Shown piece by piece: positions 34,898 through 43,224 of a stretch of 52,807 nucleotides of DNA. Source of the stretch: an uncultured Chlamydiae bacterium (lineage in GTDB: Bacteria; Chlamydiota; Chlamydiia; Chlamydiales; SM23-39); NCBI GenBank assembly GCA_937899275.1, contig CALBPE010000113.1, positions 1-52,807 of the forward strand. Reading direction: 5' to 3'. A program made the position numbers and the translations under genes. Position 1 is the stretch's first letter. Each line of letters opens with the position of its first letter. The notes under the pieces are model-generated. The model was not told the origin of the DNA. It worked only from the letters and a program-made list of their open reading frames with translations, and did no database searches.

Positions 34898-35259
34898 TCA
34901 TCATAATAGCTACAAATCTCTTAAAGTTCTACCCCACTGTAATAATCAGAAAAAAAACAAGCGCCTCATTTTACTTAAACTTGGACTTGAGCTAAAAATT
35001 ATTTTATTTTGATTTATTTTCACCTATCTGAAAAAAAGTAAAAAAAAGAACAGTCATTTCTTGCATAAAAGGATTTGGTTTTATATGATCGGCCGATATT
35101 GCAGATTGTTTGCGTTTTTTTAAAAGCCTGATAAACATTTTCTGCATTTTTCAAATCTCAATAACTGTAGTTTTTTTTAATTATCCTTTTAATTAAAAAG
35201 TGCTTTTCTTTAAAAAAGGAAAGATGAGTAACCAATTGAACTGTAAGGAAGGTGATTCT
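34898..35259. other. AT-rich divergent promoter region
   Basis: 362 bases without a gene between the ytg operon (leftward) and the small gene at 35260 (rightward). It must hold both promoters and, by analogy with C. trachomatis, a YtgR operator, but I cannot point to a dyad that stands out. Several poly-A and poly-T runs are present. Confidence 0.5.
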
Positions 35260-35787
35260 ATGAGCCATGCAAAAAACGACACGCTCAAAGCAAAAAAAAG
35301 TCTCGACGAAGTAGAAAAAATTATTGCAAAAGCGATCAAAAAAGTAGGCGCAAAAAAAGAGAACGAGCTATGCAAATATCTGCCCATGAATGAAGGATAT
35401 ATGCACCACTTCACGCTCAAAAAAATGAAAACAAAAAAACCAGAAGATCTTGCAAAATTGATTGAAAAGTTTGTGATCCAAAAAGAAAGACCCATTGTTG
35501 TCGCGCCCAAACCAAGAGCCGCTAGAGGTTCTAGAAAAAAACGGGATCAACTCGTTTTTACCCGCTCTCAATTAGAAAGAATGCTCAACATCGCCAGGCT
35601 CGCAGGAGACAAAGAAATCATTTCTGTACTTAGCCCAAAAAAATCTCTTGCTACCTGCAAAAGACATCTGATGCAAGTTATAAAGGATAATAGAGTAGAT
35701 GAAGAGCTTTGGAGAGCTTACGTAGAGTGCATTTCTGCTATGCAAAATACTATTGAATCAAACCAAATGCCCAAAGAAGAAAGTTAA
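35260..35787 (+). CDS. Hypothetical protein, CT066-like by position
   Basis: A 175-residue basic protein between ytgA and npt1, the place occupied by CT066 in C. trachomatis as I recall; whether it is homologous needs comparison. The N-terminal half is Lys-rich (KAKKSLDEVEKIIAKAIKKV), the middle very basic (KPRAARGSRKKRDQLVF) and the C-terminal 70 residues look like a helical domain (SQLERMLNIARLAGDKEIIS). ATG 35260 has AAGGAAGG 8 bases upstream; the upstream ATG at 35224 is less likely. Nucleic-acid binding is possible but only inferred. Confidence 0.7.
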   Translation: MSHAKNDTLKAKKSLDEVEKIIAKAIKKVGAKKENELCKYLPMNEGYMHHFTLKKMKTKKPEDLAKLIEKFVIQKERPIVVAPKPRAARGSRKKRDQLVFTRSQLERMLNIARLAGDKEIISVLSPKKSLATCKRHLMQVIKDNRVDEELWRAYVECISAMQNTIESNQMPKEES

Positions 35788-35791
35788 TTAA

Positions 35792-35816
35792 TTAATAATA
35801 AAAATTTTATTATTAA
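35792..35816 (+). terminator. AT-only perfect palindrome after the small gene
   Basis: TTAATAATAAAA and TTTTATTATTAA (12-bp arms, one base between) start 4 bases after the stop codon. No G-C pairs and no clear T-run follow, so it would be a weak terminator or processing signal between this gene and npt1. Confidence 0.4.
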
Positions 35817-35852
35817 GTTAAAAAAAGAAATTCTATTGCAATTACTTTTCAC

Positions 35853-35880
35853 TTGAATCTTACAAGAAAAAAGGTATAAT
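35853..35880 (+). promoter_or_regulatory. Promoter of npt1
   Basis: TTGAAT (35853-35858), a 16-base spacer and a perfect TATAAT (35875-35880), followed by a leader of about 65 bases to the npt1 ATG. Confidence 0.65.
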
Positions 35881-35954
35881 GGTTTTCTTATGGATAAGAA
35901 ATCGAACAAACGCTAAAATCTTGCCTTGTTCAAAATAATTAGAGGATTAAAAAC

Positions 35955-37544
35955 ATGTCACAAGCTACAGCCCAATTTGGTAAATGGCGCTCCAGACTTT
36001 GGCCGGTACACAACTTCGAACTTAAAAAACTACTTCCTATGTTTTTTATGATGTTTTTGATCTCGTTTAATTACACAATTTTACGAGATACAAAAGACGC
36101 TCTTATTGTTACTGCTAAAGGATCGGGAGCAGAAGCCATTCCTGCACTAAAACTTTACGGAACTCTGCCTTTCGCCTTACTATTTATGGTAATTTATACG
36201 AAATTGAGCAACAAACTCTCGAAAGAAAAATTATTCTTCGCAGTGCTGACTCCGTTCATCATATTTTTCGGATTGTTTGCTCTCTTCATTTATCCGAATG
36301 TAGAAGTGCTACACCCCCACGCTTTTGCAGATAACTTACAAAGCGTTTTACCAGCCGGGCTTATGGGCCTAGTTGCTATTATCCGTAACTGGTCTTACTC
36401 TCTTTTCTATATTATGAGTGAGCTATGGGGTAGCGTGGCTTTGTCCCTACTTTTCTGGGGTTTTGCCAACGATATCATGAAAGTAACCGAAGCGAAGCGT
36501 TTTTACTCTGTAATTGGCCTTGGCGCAAACCTGGCTTTGATCGTTTCTGGACCTTTAATCACCTATTTCGCTTTAGTAAGAGACTCTTTACCTGCTGGCG
36601 TAGACCCTTGGGGATACTCTCTAAACCGCCTTATGGGTATGGTTGTAATCGCTGGCCTAGGAATCATGGCAATTTACTACTGGATGGGAAGAAACGTACT
36701 GACCGATCCAAGATTTTACAATCCTAGCGAAGTAGTCAAAAAGAAAAGCAAGCCGAAAATGTCAATGAAAGAGAGCTTCAAGTACCTTCTTTCTTCAAAA
36801 TACCTCGCTTGCCTAGCTATGCTTGTCATCGGATACGGCATCTCGATCAACATCGTAGAAGTCACTTGGAAAAGTCAGTTGAAACTGCAATATCCAAGCC
36901 CCAATGAATACGCTGCATTTATGGGACAGTTTTCTGCCTACACAGGCTTAGTTACTTCCTTTATGATGCTATTTGTTGGCGGTAACGTTGTCAGAAGCTT
37001 TGGATGGGGCATTACTGCAGCGATTACTCCTGCTATCTTATTGATCACAGGATCTCTTTTCTTCTCCTTTGTTATTTTCAAAGGAAGCTTAGGAGGCCTT
37101 GTAGCGTACTTAGGGGCAACTCCTTTGTTAATTGCAGTTGTGATCGGTATGATCCAAAACATCATGAGTAAATCTTGCAAATACTCTATGTTTGATCCAA
37201 CCAAAGAGATGGCCTACATCCCACTTGATCCTGAAATGAAAGTAAAAGGAAAAGCGGCAATTGACGTTGTTGGCGCAAGAATGGGAAAATCTGGTGGATC
37301 AATTCTCCAGTTTGGACTAATTGCAATTTTAGGATCTGCTTCTGCTATCACACCTTACGTAGCAGTGATTCTAGTTGGAATTGTATCTGTCTGGCTTTTC
37401 TCTGTCCGTTCTTTAAACAAGCAGTTTTTAGAGCTCACGCAGAGTAAAGAAAAAGAAGCTTCTCAAGAAAAAAAAGAAGCTAAACCAGAAATGGCCACAG
37501 CTACTGTTGGTCAAAATCAAGAAGAGCCTTCTCCTACTAAGTAG
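35955..37544 (+). CDS. npt1: ATP/ADP translocase (nucleotide transport protein)
   Basis: This protein exchanges bacterial ADP for host ATP across the inner membrane, the energy-parasite transporter of chlamydiae, rickettsiae and plastids. The 529 residues give about 12 membrane helices. Family motifs include NYTILRDTKDALIVTAKGSG near the start, ELWGSVALSLLFWGFAND, and KYSMFDPTKEMAYIPLD near residue 410. The C-terminal tail is charged (KEKEASQEKKEAKPE). AGAGGA lies 8 bases before the ATG. Position beside the ytg operon and lepA matches C. trachomatis. Confidence 0.97.
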   Translation: MSQATAQFGKWRSRLWPVHNFELKKLLPMFFMMFLISFNYTILRDTKDALIVTAKGSGAEAIPALKLYGTLPFALLFMVIYTKLSNKLSKEKLFFAVLTPFIIFFGLFALFIYPNVEVLHPHAFADNLQSVLPAGLMGLVAIIRNWSYSLFYIMSELWGSVALSLLFWGFANDIMKVTEAKRFYSVIGLGANLALIVSGPLITYFALVRDSLPAGVDPWGYSLNRLMGMVVIAGLGIMAIYYWMGRNVLTDPRFYNPSEVVKKKSKPKMSMKESFKYLLSSKYLACLAMLVIGYGISINIVEVTWKSQLKLQYPSPNEYAAFMGQFSAYTGLVTSFMMLFVGGNVVRSFGWGITAAITPAILLITGSLFFSFVIFKGSLGGLVAYLGATPLLIAVVIGMIQNIMSKSCKYSMFDPTKEMAYIPLDPEMKVKGKAAIDVVGARMGKSGGSILQFGLIAILGSASAITPYVAVILVGIVSVWLFSVRSLNKQFLELTQSKEKEASQEKKEAKPEMATATVGQNQEEPSPTK

Positions 37545-37562
37545 TCAGCTCTTCTATCGCAG

Positions 37563-37617
37563 AAACTTTCCCTAAAAAACTCTTCTTTTTAAGAGGACTT
37601 TTAGGGAAAGTTTTTTT
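37563..37617 (+). terminator. Bidirectional intrinsic terminator after npt1
   Basis: AAACTTTCCCTAAAA (37563-37577) pairs perfectly with TTTTAGGGAAAGTTT (37599-37613); an inner CTCTT/AAGAG extends the stem, and seven T follow to 37617. The minus-strand gene ends at 37601, so its stop codon is part of the stem. Confidence 0.85.
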
Positions 37618-38041
37618 CTATTTCAGAAGCAATGCCTTCGGCGTCATACATCTTTACAATCATCCTTCCAAGGTCGCCGCAAACCCCATTCATTCCTTTA
37701 TGTAAAGCGTGGGGATCTCTGATTTTTCCCAATTCATAATCCAATAAAAAGCTATGCGCTGTATGAGGCCTTCCTTTAGGTCCTGATTTTAATCTGAAAT
37801 TTTGAAAGTTCTCCACAATACCTCTAGCAAGATCTCTTTCTAAACGGTTGTCACTAAATGCATCTTGACAAATGTTGCGATACGCTTTCAATACATGCTC
37901 AGGGTGATTATGGTTTACACGGTATGCATCTAATGAATCGCGAAGATCCTTGATATGCTTAGCAAATTTTTTGTAATTAAAATTAGCGTTAACCCGCTTT
38001 TTCGGTTGCTTTTTTGAGCGACTGCTAGATGCTTTTGCCAT
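37601..38041 (-). CDS. Hypothetical basic protein behind a poly-G tract
   Basis: A 146-residue protein of unknown family. The first 20 residues are very basic (MAKASSSRSKKQPKKRVN), followed by a probably all-helical domain (FAKHIKDLRDSLDAYRVNHN to MIVKMYDAEGIASEIE). A run of ten G ends two bases before the ATG and serves as its ribosome site, making expression sensitive to the length of the run. It is inserted between npt1 and lepA, which I recall as adjacent in Chlamydia. Confidence 0.6.
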   Translation of the reverse strand: MAKASSSRSKKQPKKRVNANFNYKKFAKHIKDLRDSLDAYRVNHNHPEHVLKAYRNICQDAFSDNRLERDLARGIVENFQNFRLKSGPKGRPHTAHSFLLDYELGKIRDPHALHKGMNGVCGDLGRMIVKMYDAEGIASEIEKNFP

Positions 38042-38043
38042 AA

Positions 38044-38053
38044 CCCCCCCCCC
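38044..38053 (-). repeat. Poly-G tract of ten in the ribosome binding site
   Basis: Ten C on the plus strand (38044-38053), read as ten G on the coding strand of the gene starting at 38041. The spacing from the run to ATG is two bases. Such runs slip during replication, and poly-G tracts in chlamydial pmp genes are known to vary in length. Confidence 0.8.
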
Positions 38054-38105
38054 TTGACAAGTCTTTATTTTTAATAAAACAAATTATTTACTTATTATCA
38101 ATAAA

Positions 38106-39026
38106 TTAATTTAATTCGTAATATAATAAATTAGCATTTTTTATGGATCTAATTAAATTAACCTCCTTAAAGGAGAAAATTCTTTGCTCATTGCACTGCA
38201 CCCAGTATTCAGAAAAACGCAAATAGGCTAGATACAAAGGAGGAGAGTCCTTCACTTCCCGGCGCTCAATGAAGGCTTTCAGTTGAAATATTTTGCCATC
38301 AAGCTCTATCTGGTTGCAAAAACCTGCAACGTGCTTAGGCAAAATAAATACATGACGTATTTTCTTCCGACTTTTCCCCTGTTCAGCTCCTTGGTCCGCT
38401 TTTTCGGTATAAAGCGCTGCGGGCACTTGCAAGGAGATCTTGCGAAAAAATAGAGCGCCGTTTAAGGAAAAACCGTGTAAGCGCTCTAGCAAAAGCTCGA
38501 TCACGTCTGCAGGCGTAGCTTCTTTAAAAGCGGTATTGGGAAAGGTTTTTCTAAGCGCTTCGGTTACTGACAAAATGGCTTTTTTCGGTACAGGCAAAGA
38601 AGCCATTTGGTTTTTTTCATACACCTGCATGAACTCAAAAAAAGGGGATAAGGAGGGCTCTGCATAAATAAAAAGGCCGCGCAAAAACGGCAAAAACATC
38701 ACCAGTTGCAAGCACGAAGAGCTCCAAGGATGGTACTGAGAAGTCTGCATTCCCGTAGGTAAAAATGGACGAAAAGAAGAGGCGTTATGGGGACTTTTCT
38801 TTGGGTACACTATACCTCTCATCAAAGTCTCTGCAATGCTTGCGGCAATATTTCGGGAATTGCTCTCGATGGGAAGGCAGCTTATTGAAGAGCTTTTTCG
38901 GAAAAGCTCTTGGAAAAAACCCGCCTTTTGCAGTTGATTTTTTTCCGCATCTTGCGGATCTTCCTCATCTTGTTTGTACTGCTCTAAAGGGGCACCTATA
39001 GGTGGTAGACGTTGGATTTTCATCAA
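38106..39026 (-). CDS. Hypothetical protein with a divergent ubiquitin-specific-protease-like fold
   Basis: 306 residues. The order of motifs resembles peptidase C19 (USP): LQLVMFLPFLR (106-116) aligns with the helix after the Cys box (LQxLFxxPxLR), TPADVIELLLERLHGF (171-186) with the QQDAxEFLxxLLDxL motif, and SPPLYLAYLRFSEYWVQCNE (261-280) with the His box (GHYxAYxR...W..xDD), ending LLYYELN like the final strand. The catalytic Cys position is Pro 100 and the His position is Leu 264, so it would be inactive. This is pattern recognition without a database search; a coincidental match is possible. Flanked by lineage-specific genes, suggesting acquisition. Confidence 0.45.
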   Translation of the reverse strand: MMKIQRLPPIGAPLEQYKQDEEDPQDAEKNQLQKAGFFQELFRKSSSISCLPIESNSRNIAASIAETLMRGIVYPKKSPHNASSFRPFLPTGMQTSQYHPWSSSCLQLVMFLPFLRGLFIYAEPSLSPFFEFMQVYEKNQMASLPVPKKAILSVTEALRKTFPNTAFKEATPADVIELLLERLHGFSLNGALFFRKISLQVPAALYTEKADQGAEQGKSRKKIRHVFILPKHVAGFCNQIELDGKIFQLKAFIERREVKDSPPLYLAYLRFSEYWVQCNEQRIFSFKEVNLIRSIKNANLLYYELN

Positions 39027-39209
39027 TTTTTCAAGGTAAAAATTTTAAGGTACGGTAAAGAATGGTGAGATTTTTTCAAAGATAAATTATAGGTTTTCTC
39101 AATTTCGAAACGAAAAACCTTCCCGCTAAACAGCTTTTGCAATCAACACACTGGAAAGATCTGGTTTGCTAAATTGAAAATATGTACCAGATGCTTTATG
39201 CTTACTGCT

Positions 39210-41015
39210 ATGTATCAGCACGATCCTAAGTATATTCGTAACTTTTCTATTATTGCCCATATCGACCATGGTAAATCTACGGTAGCAGACCGCCTTCTAG
39301 AAAAAACACAATCGGTTTCTTCAAGAGAAATGAAAGCGCAGTTTCTAGATGATATGGAGCTAGAAAAAGAACGGGGCATTACCATCAAAGCAAGACCCGT
39401 CACGATGTACTACCATGCCAAAGATGGCCATACCTATCAGATGAACTTCATCGACACTCCAGGTCACGTCGACTTTTCTTATGAAGTTTCTCGATCTCTT
39501 GCGGCTTGTGAAGGCGCTCTTTTAGTCGTCGACGCCGCGCAAGGCGTGCAAGCCCAAACGCTTGCCAACGTCTTTCTAGCGGTTGATCGGAACTTAGAAA
39601 TTCTGCCGGTGATCAATAAAATTGATCTACCTGCAGCAAATCCAGAAGGAGCGAAAAAAGAAATTGAAGAGGTAATTGGCCTTCCTACAGATGATGCTCT
39701 GCTCATTTCTGCTAAGACAGGTATTGGTATAGAAGAGGTTTTAGAGGCGATTGTCACAAATATCCCCTGCCCAAAACCTGCAGAAGACACTTTTGTACGA
39801 GCGCTTATTTTTGACTCTCACTACGATCCTTATAGAGGCGTTCTCATCTACGTCCGTATTATGAGTGGAGAGCTTAGAAAAAAAGATGAAATTCTATTGA
39901 TGGAAACAGGAAAAGCATTTGATCTACTCGAAACGGGCGTATTTACCCCAAAAGAAGAACCTGTTGATCTACTTCGAGAAGGCGAAGTGGGGTACCTTGC
40001 TGCTAATGTCAAAAATACAGAAGATATAAAAATCGGCGATACCATCACCTTAAGAAAACGTCCCTCTTCTACAGCCCTTGCAGGTTTTCTGCATATTAAA
40101 CCCGTTGTATTTGCCGGCATTTATCCGATTGATACAAATGATTTTGAAGTGCTACGAGAAGCTCTTGGAAAACTCCAGTTAAACGACTCTTCTTTGCAGG
40201 TGGAACAAGAAACCTCCCTTGCTCTTGGCTTTGGTTTTCGCTGCGGATTTTTAGGCCTACTACATTTAGAAATCACCTTTGAAAGGCTTCGTAGAGAATT
40301 TGACTTAAACATCATTTCAAGTGCACCTTCTGTGATCTACAGGGTCCATCTAAGCTCTGGAGAGATGATGGAAGTAGCCAACCCTGCCCGCTATCCAGAC
40401 CCTGCTAGAATCTCTTCTATTGAAGAGCCGTATGCCTCTTGCCATATCATGGTTCCGCAGGAGTTTTTAGGCGCTGTGATGAATTTAGGAAATGACAAAA
40501 GAGGCGCGCTACTTTCCACAGAAAGTACCTCATCACAGCAGCTCTTACTCACCTACCGCTTTCCGATGAATGAGATCATCACCGATTTTAGCGATAAGCT
40601 AAAATCGGCAACAAAAGGCTATAGCTCATTTGACTATGCGTTAAGCGATTATGAAAAAAGCGATATCATCAAACTAGAAATCCGCATCAACGATGATCCT
40701 GTCGATGCATTTTCTGTTCTTTTACACCGCTCCAAAGCAGAAAGTAAGGGAAGAGCCCTATGCCAAAAGCTCAAAGAGGTGATTCCAAGGCAGCTATTTA
40801 AAATTCCTATTCAAGCAGCTGTTGGAGGGAAAATCATCGCTAGAGAAACGATTGGAGCGCTTTCAAAAAATGTCACCGAAAAATGCTACGGCGGCGATAT
40901 CACAAGAAAACGCAAGCTTTGGGAAAAGCAGAAAAAAGGCAAAAAACGGATGAGAGAAGTGGGAAAAGTAAGCATCCCACAAGAAGCGTTCATGGCCGTT
41001 TTAAAAGCTGAGTAG
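39210..41015 (+). CDS. lepA: Elongation factor 4 (LepA)
   Basis: A ribosome-associated GTPase that back-translocates or remodels stalled ribosomes. The 601 residues begin [20 protein letters not shown] followed by GKS (G1 motif), then DTPGHVDF (G3) and NKIDLPAA (G4), the EF-G-like domains and the LepA-specific C-terminus ([20 protein letters not shown]). ATG 39210 is chosen from the family start; TTG 39174 and ATG 39198 are upstream options. There is no strong ribosome site. Its stop abuts the convergent gnd stop. Confidence 0.96.
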   Translation: MYQHDPKYIRNFSIIAHIDHGKSTVADRLLEKTQSVSSREMKAQFLDDMELEKERGITIKARPVTMYYHAKDGHTYQMNFIDTPGHVDFSYEVSRSLAACEGALLVVDAAQGVQAQTLANVFLAVDRNLEILPVINKIDLPAANPEGAKKEIEEVIGLPTDDALLISAKTGIGIEEVLEAIVTNIPCPKPAEDTFVRALIFDSHYDPYRGVLIYVRIMSGELRKKDEILLMETGKAFDLLETGVFTPKEEPVDLLREGEVGYLAANVKNTEDIKIGDTITLRKRPSSTALAGFLHIKPVVFAGIYPIDTNDFEVLREALGKLQLNDSSLQVEQETSLALGFGFRCGFLGLLHLEITFERLRREFDLNIISSAPSVIYRVHLSSGEMMEVANPARYPDPARISSIEEPYASCHIMVPQEFLGAVMNLGNDKRGALLSTESTSSQQLLLTYRFPMNEIITDFSDKLKSATKGYSSFDYALSDYEKSDIIKLEIRINDDPVDAFSVLLHRSKAESKGRALCQKLKEVIPRQLFKIPIQAAVGGKIIARETIGALSKNVTEKCYGGDITRKRKLWEKQKKGKKRMREVGKVSIPQEAFMAVLKAE

Positions 41016-42458
41016 CTACGCATTATACGAAGATGAACTCACATCTCCTGAGCCTTTTGTCCAAGCGGTATGGAAAAATTCTCCCCGTTTTTTATCCACT
41101 CTTTCATAGGTGTGCGCGCCAAAGTAGTCTCTTTGCGCTTGCAGTAAAAATGCAGGCAGCCTCTTTCTTCTGTAACCATCGAAAAAACTTAGGGCCGCAC
41201 TAAAACATGGCAAAGAGATCCCCACTTTTGCGCCATACGCCACCACATCGCGAAAATTTTTCTGCATCCGCAAAATCTCTTTTACAAAAAAATCATCTAA
41301 TAAAAGATTTTCTAGCTTAGGATTTTTTTTGTACGCATCGCGGATTTTCCCCAAAAACTTGCTGCGGATAATGCAGCCTCCTCGCCACATGAGCGCGATT
41401 GAGCCGTATTGCAAGTCCCAATTATACGTAGTAGATGCAGAGCGCATGAGCATAAATCCTTGCGCATAGCTAATGATTTTTGATGCGTAAAGAGCGTGCG
41501 CAATCTTATCTTCTTCGATGGTTTCTTTTGTAAGATCGATCTTATAGCAAGAAGCCGCTTTTTGCCTTTCTTCATAGACAGAAGAAAGGCACCTTGCAAA
41601 TACTGCCTCTGCAATCAACGTTACAGGTATGCCCGCATCAAGAGCGTTCATACCTGTCCACTTACCTGTACCTTTTTGCCCTGCTACGTCAAGGATCTTA
41701 TCTAAAAGCCAGCTACCATCGGCATCTTTCTTTTGAAAAATATCTGCTGTGATTTCTACAAGATAAGAGTCTAAATCCCCTTTATTCCATGCAGAAAAAA
41801 TAGCATGGAGATCTTCATAGGTCTTACCCAAAGAATTATGCAGCAAGTCAAATGCTTCTGAAATCAGCTGCATATCGCCGTATTCAATACCGTTATGCAC
41901 CATTTTCACATAGTGGCCGGCGCCTCCTTCACCTACCCAATCACAACAAGGCTCTTGATCTTCGCTTTTTGCTGCAATCGACTGGAAGATAGCTTTAATC
42001 TCAGGCCATGCTTGGCTATTTCCTCCAGGCATAATAGAAGGTCCGTGGCGGGCGCCTTCTTCTCCCCCGGAAATCCCTGCCCCAACAAATAAAATGCCGC
42101 GATCTTTGAGCATTTCATAGCGTTTTTGCGTATCGGGATAGTGGCTATTTCCCCCATCGATGATGATGTCGCCTTCTTCGAGATGAGGAAGAATCAGCGC
42201 GATGAATTGATCGACAGGCGCGCCTGCTTTGACCATGAGCATGACTTTTCGAGGTCTTTTAAGAAACGAGATAAATTCTTCTAAAGATTTTGCGCAAAGA
42301 ATCGACTTTCCCTTAGCTGGGCCTTCAGAAAATCGGGTGACTTTTTCTACAGTGCGGTTAAAAGCGGCTACTGTGTAGCCATGATCCGCCATATTTAAAA
42401 TGAGATTTTGTCCCATCACAGCAAGACCAATCAACCCAATATCTGCTGTATTTTGCAT
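41016..42458 (-). CDS. gnd: 6-phosphogluconate dehydrogenase, decarboxylating
   Basis: Pentose phosphate pathway: 6-phosphogluconate and NADP+ to ribulose 5-phosphate, CO2 and NADPH. NADP motif GLIGLAVMGQNLILNMADHG, substrate loop VGAGISGGEEGARHGPSIMP and active-site KMVHNGIEYGDMQL are present; C-terminal AQRDYFGAHTYER is normal. ATG 42458 (MQNTADIGLIG) has GAGG 10 bases upstream and is preferred to the TTG at 42488. 480 residues. No spacing at all from the lepA stop. Confidence 0.96.
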   Translation of the reverse strand: MQNTADIGLIGLAVMGQNLILNMADHGYTVAAFNRTVEKVTRFSEGPAKGKSILCAKSLEEFISFLKRPRKVMLMVKAGAPVDQFIALILPHLEEGDIIIDGGNSHYPDTQKRYEMLKDRGILFVGAGISGGEEGARHGPSIMPGGNSQAWPEIKAIFQSIAAKSEDQEPCCDWVGEGGAGHYVKMVHNGIEYGDMQLISEAFDLLHNSLGKTYEDLHAIFSAWNKGDLDSYLVEITADIFQKKDADGSWLLDKILDVAGQKGTGKWTGMNALDAGIPVTLIAEAVFARCLSSVYEERQKAASCYKIDLTKETIEEDKIAHALYASKIISYAQGFMLMRSASTTYNWDLQYGSIALMWRGGCIIRSKFLGKIRDAYKKNPKLENLLLDDFFVKEILRMQKNFRDVVAYGAKVGISLPCFSAALSFFDGYRRKRLPAFLLQAQRDYFGAHTYERVDKKRGEFFHTAWTKGSGDVSSSSYNA

Positions 42459-42524
42459 ATTTTTTTTCCTCGTTCTTTTTTCTTGCACACTAGCGGGTAT
42501 CGATTATAAAATATAGTTTTTTTT

Positions 42525-42598
42525 GTCCTCGTAGCGCTGCAGGATAGAGCGGTTGCCTCCTAAGCAACAGGTCGCGTGTTCGAATCGCGCCGAGGACA
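42525..42598 (+). tRNA. tRNA-Arg (CCT)
   Basis: The acceptor GTCCTCG (42525-42531) pairs fully with CGAGGAC (42591-42597). The anticodon stem GTTGC/GCAAC encloses the loop CTCCTAA with anticodon CCT, and the T arm is GCGTGTTCGAATCGCGC. Discriminator A at 42598; the CCA is not encoded. It lies between two minus-strand genes. Confidence 0.93.
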
Positions 42599-42600
42599 CA

Positions 42601-43224
42601 TTACTTTGTCTTCATATAACTATGAATCCCTTCTGCTATTGCTTTGGCGATTTGATTAATATAACTTCTAGAGCGCAGCTTTTTCCGCTCCTGGGGATTG
42701 GAGATAAAACCTCCTTCCACCAAAATAGCAGGCATTGTCGTATGACGGATCACGTAGAAGCTCCCTTTTTTCACGCCTCTTGATTTGGCTTTAGTCCGCC
42801 TGACAAGTTTTGTTAAAACGTTTTTCGCAAGGGAAAAAGAACGCTGCGACCTGCGGTTTTTTCCATTAAAGTAAAATACTTCTATTCCCCTTACTTTACG
42901 ATCGGCGCACGCGTTGTAATGCAAGCTGATAAAGGCAGCGGCTCGTAATTTTTTCGCAATATTCACCCGCCTTTTGAGCGATAAAAACACATCGGATTTT
43001 CGGGTAAGAGAAACTCTATACCCTAACTTCTGCAAATGTTGTTTCGTCAAAAGAGCGGTAATCAGACAGACTTTTTTTTCCTCACAATAAGGAGATTGTC
43101 CCCTTGCACCAATATTTTTCCCCCCATGGCCTGCGTCAAGCACAATCAAAGGAGCTTTTGCTATGGCGCACGAAAAAACACCTAGGAAAAGCCCTATTGT
43201 AAAAATGCGCCATAAGCTATGCAT
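42601..43224 (-). CDS. amiA: N-acetylmuramoyl-L-alanine amidase (Amidase_3 family)
   Basis: Cuts the bond between MurNAc and the stem peptide during division. A signal peptide (IFTIGLFLGVFSCAIAKA, cleavage after about residue 23) is followed by the zinc domain: IVLDAGHGG (His), CEEKKVCL (Glu), FISLHYNAC (His) and the catalytic Glu in PAILVEGGFISNP. 207 residues. The start overlaps the murE stop by 8 bases. The family includes the chlamydial AmiA studied for division. Confidence 0.93.
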   Translation of the reverse strand: MHSLWRIFTIGLFLGVFSCAIAKAPLIVLDAGHGGKNIGARGQSPYCEEKKVCLITALLTKQHLQKLGYRVSLTRKSDVFLSLKRRVNIAKKLRAAAFISLHYNACADRKVRGIEVFYFNGKNRRSQRSFSLAKNVLTKLVRRTKAKSRGVKKGSFYVIRHTTMPAILVEGGFISNPQERKKLRSRSYINQIAKAIAEGIHSYMKTK

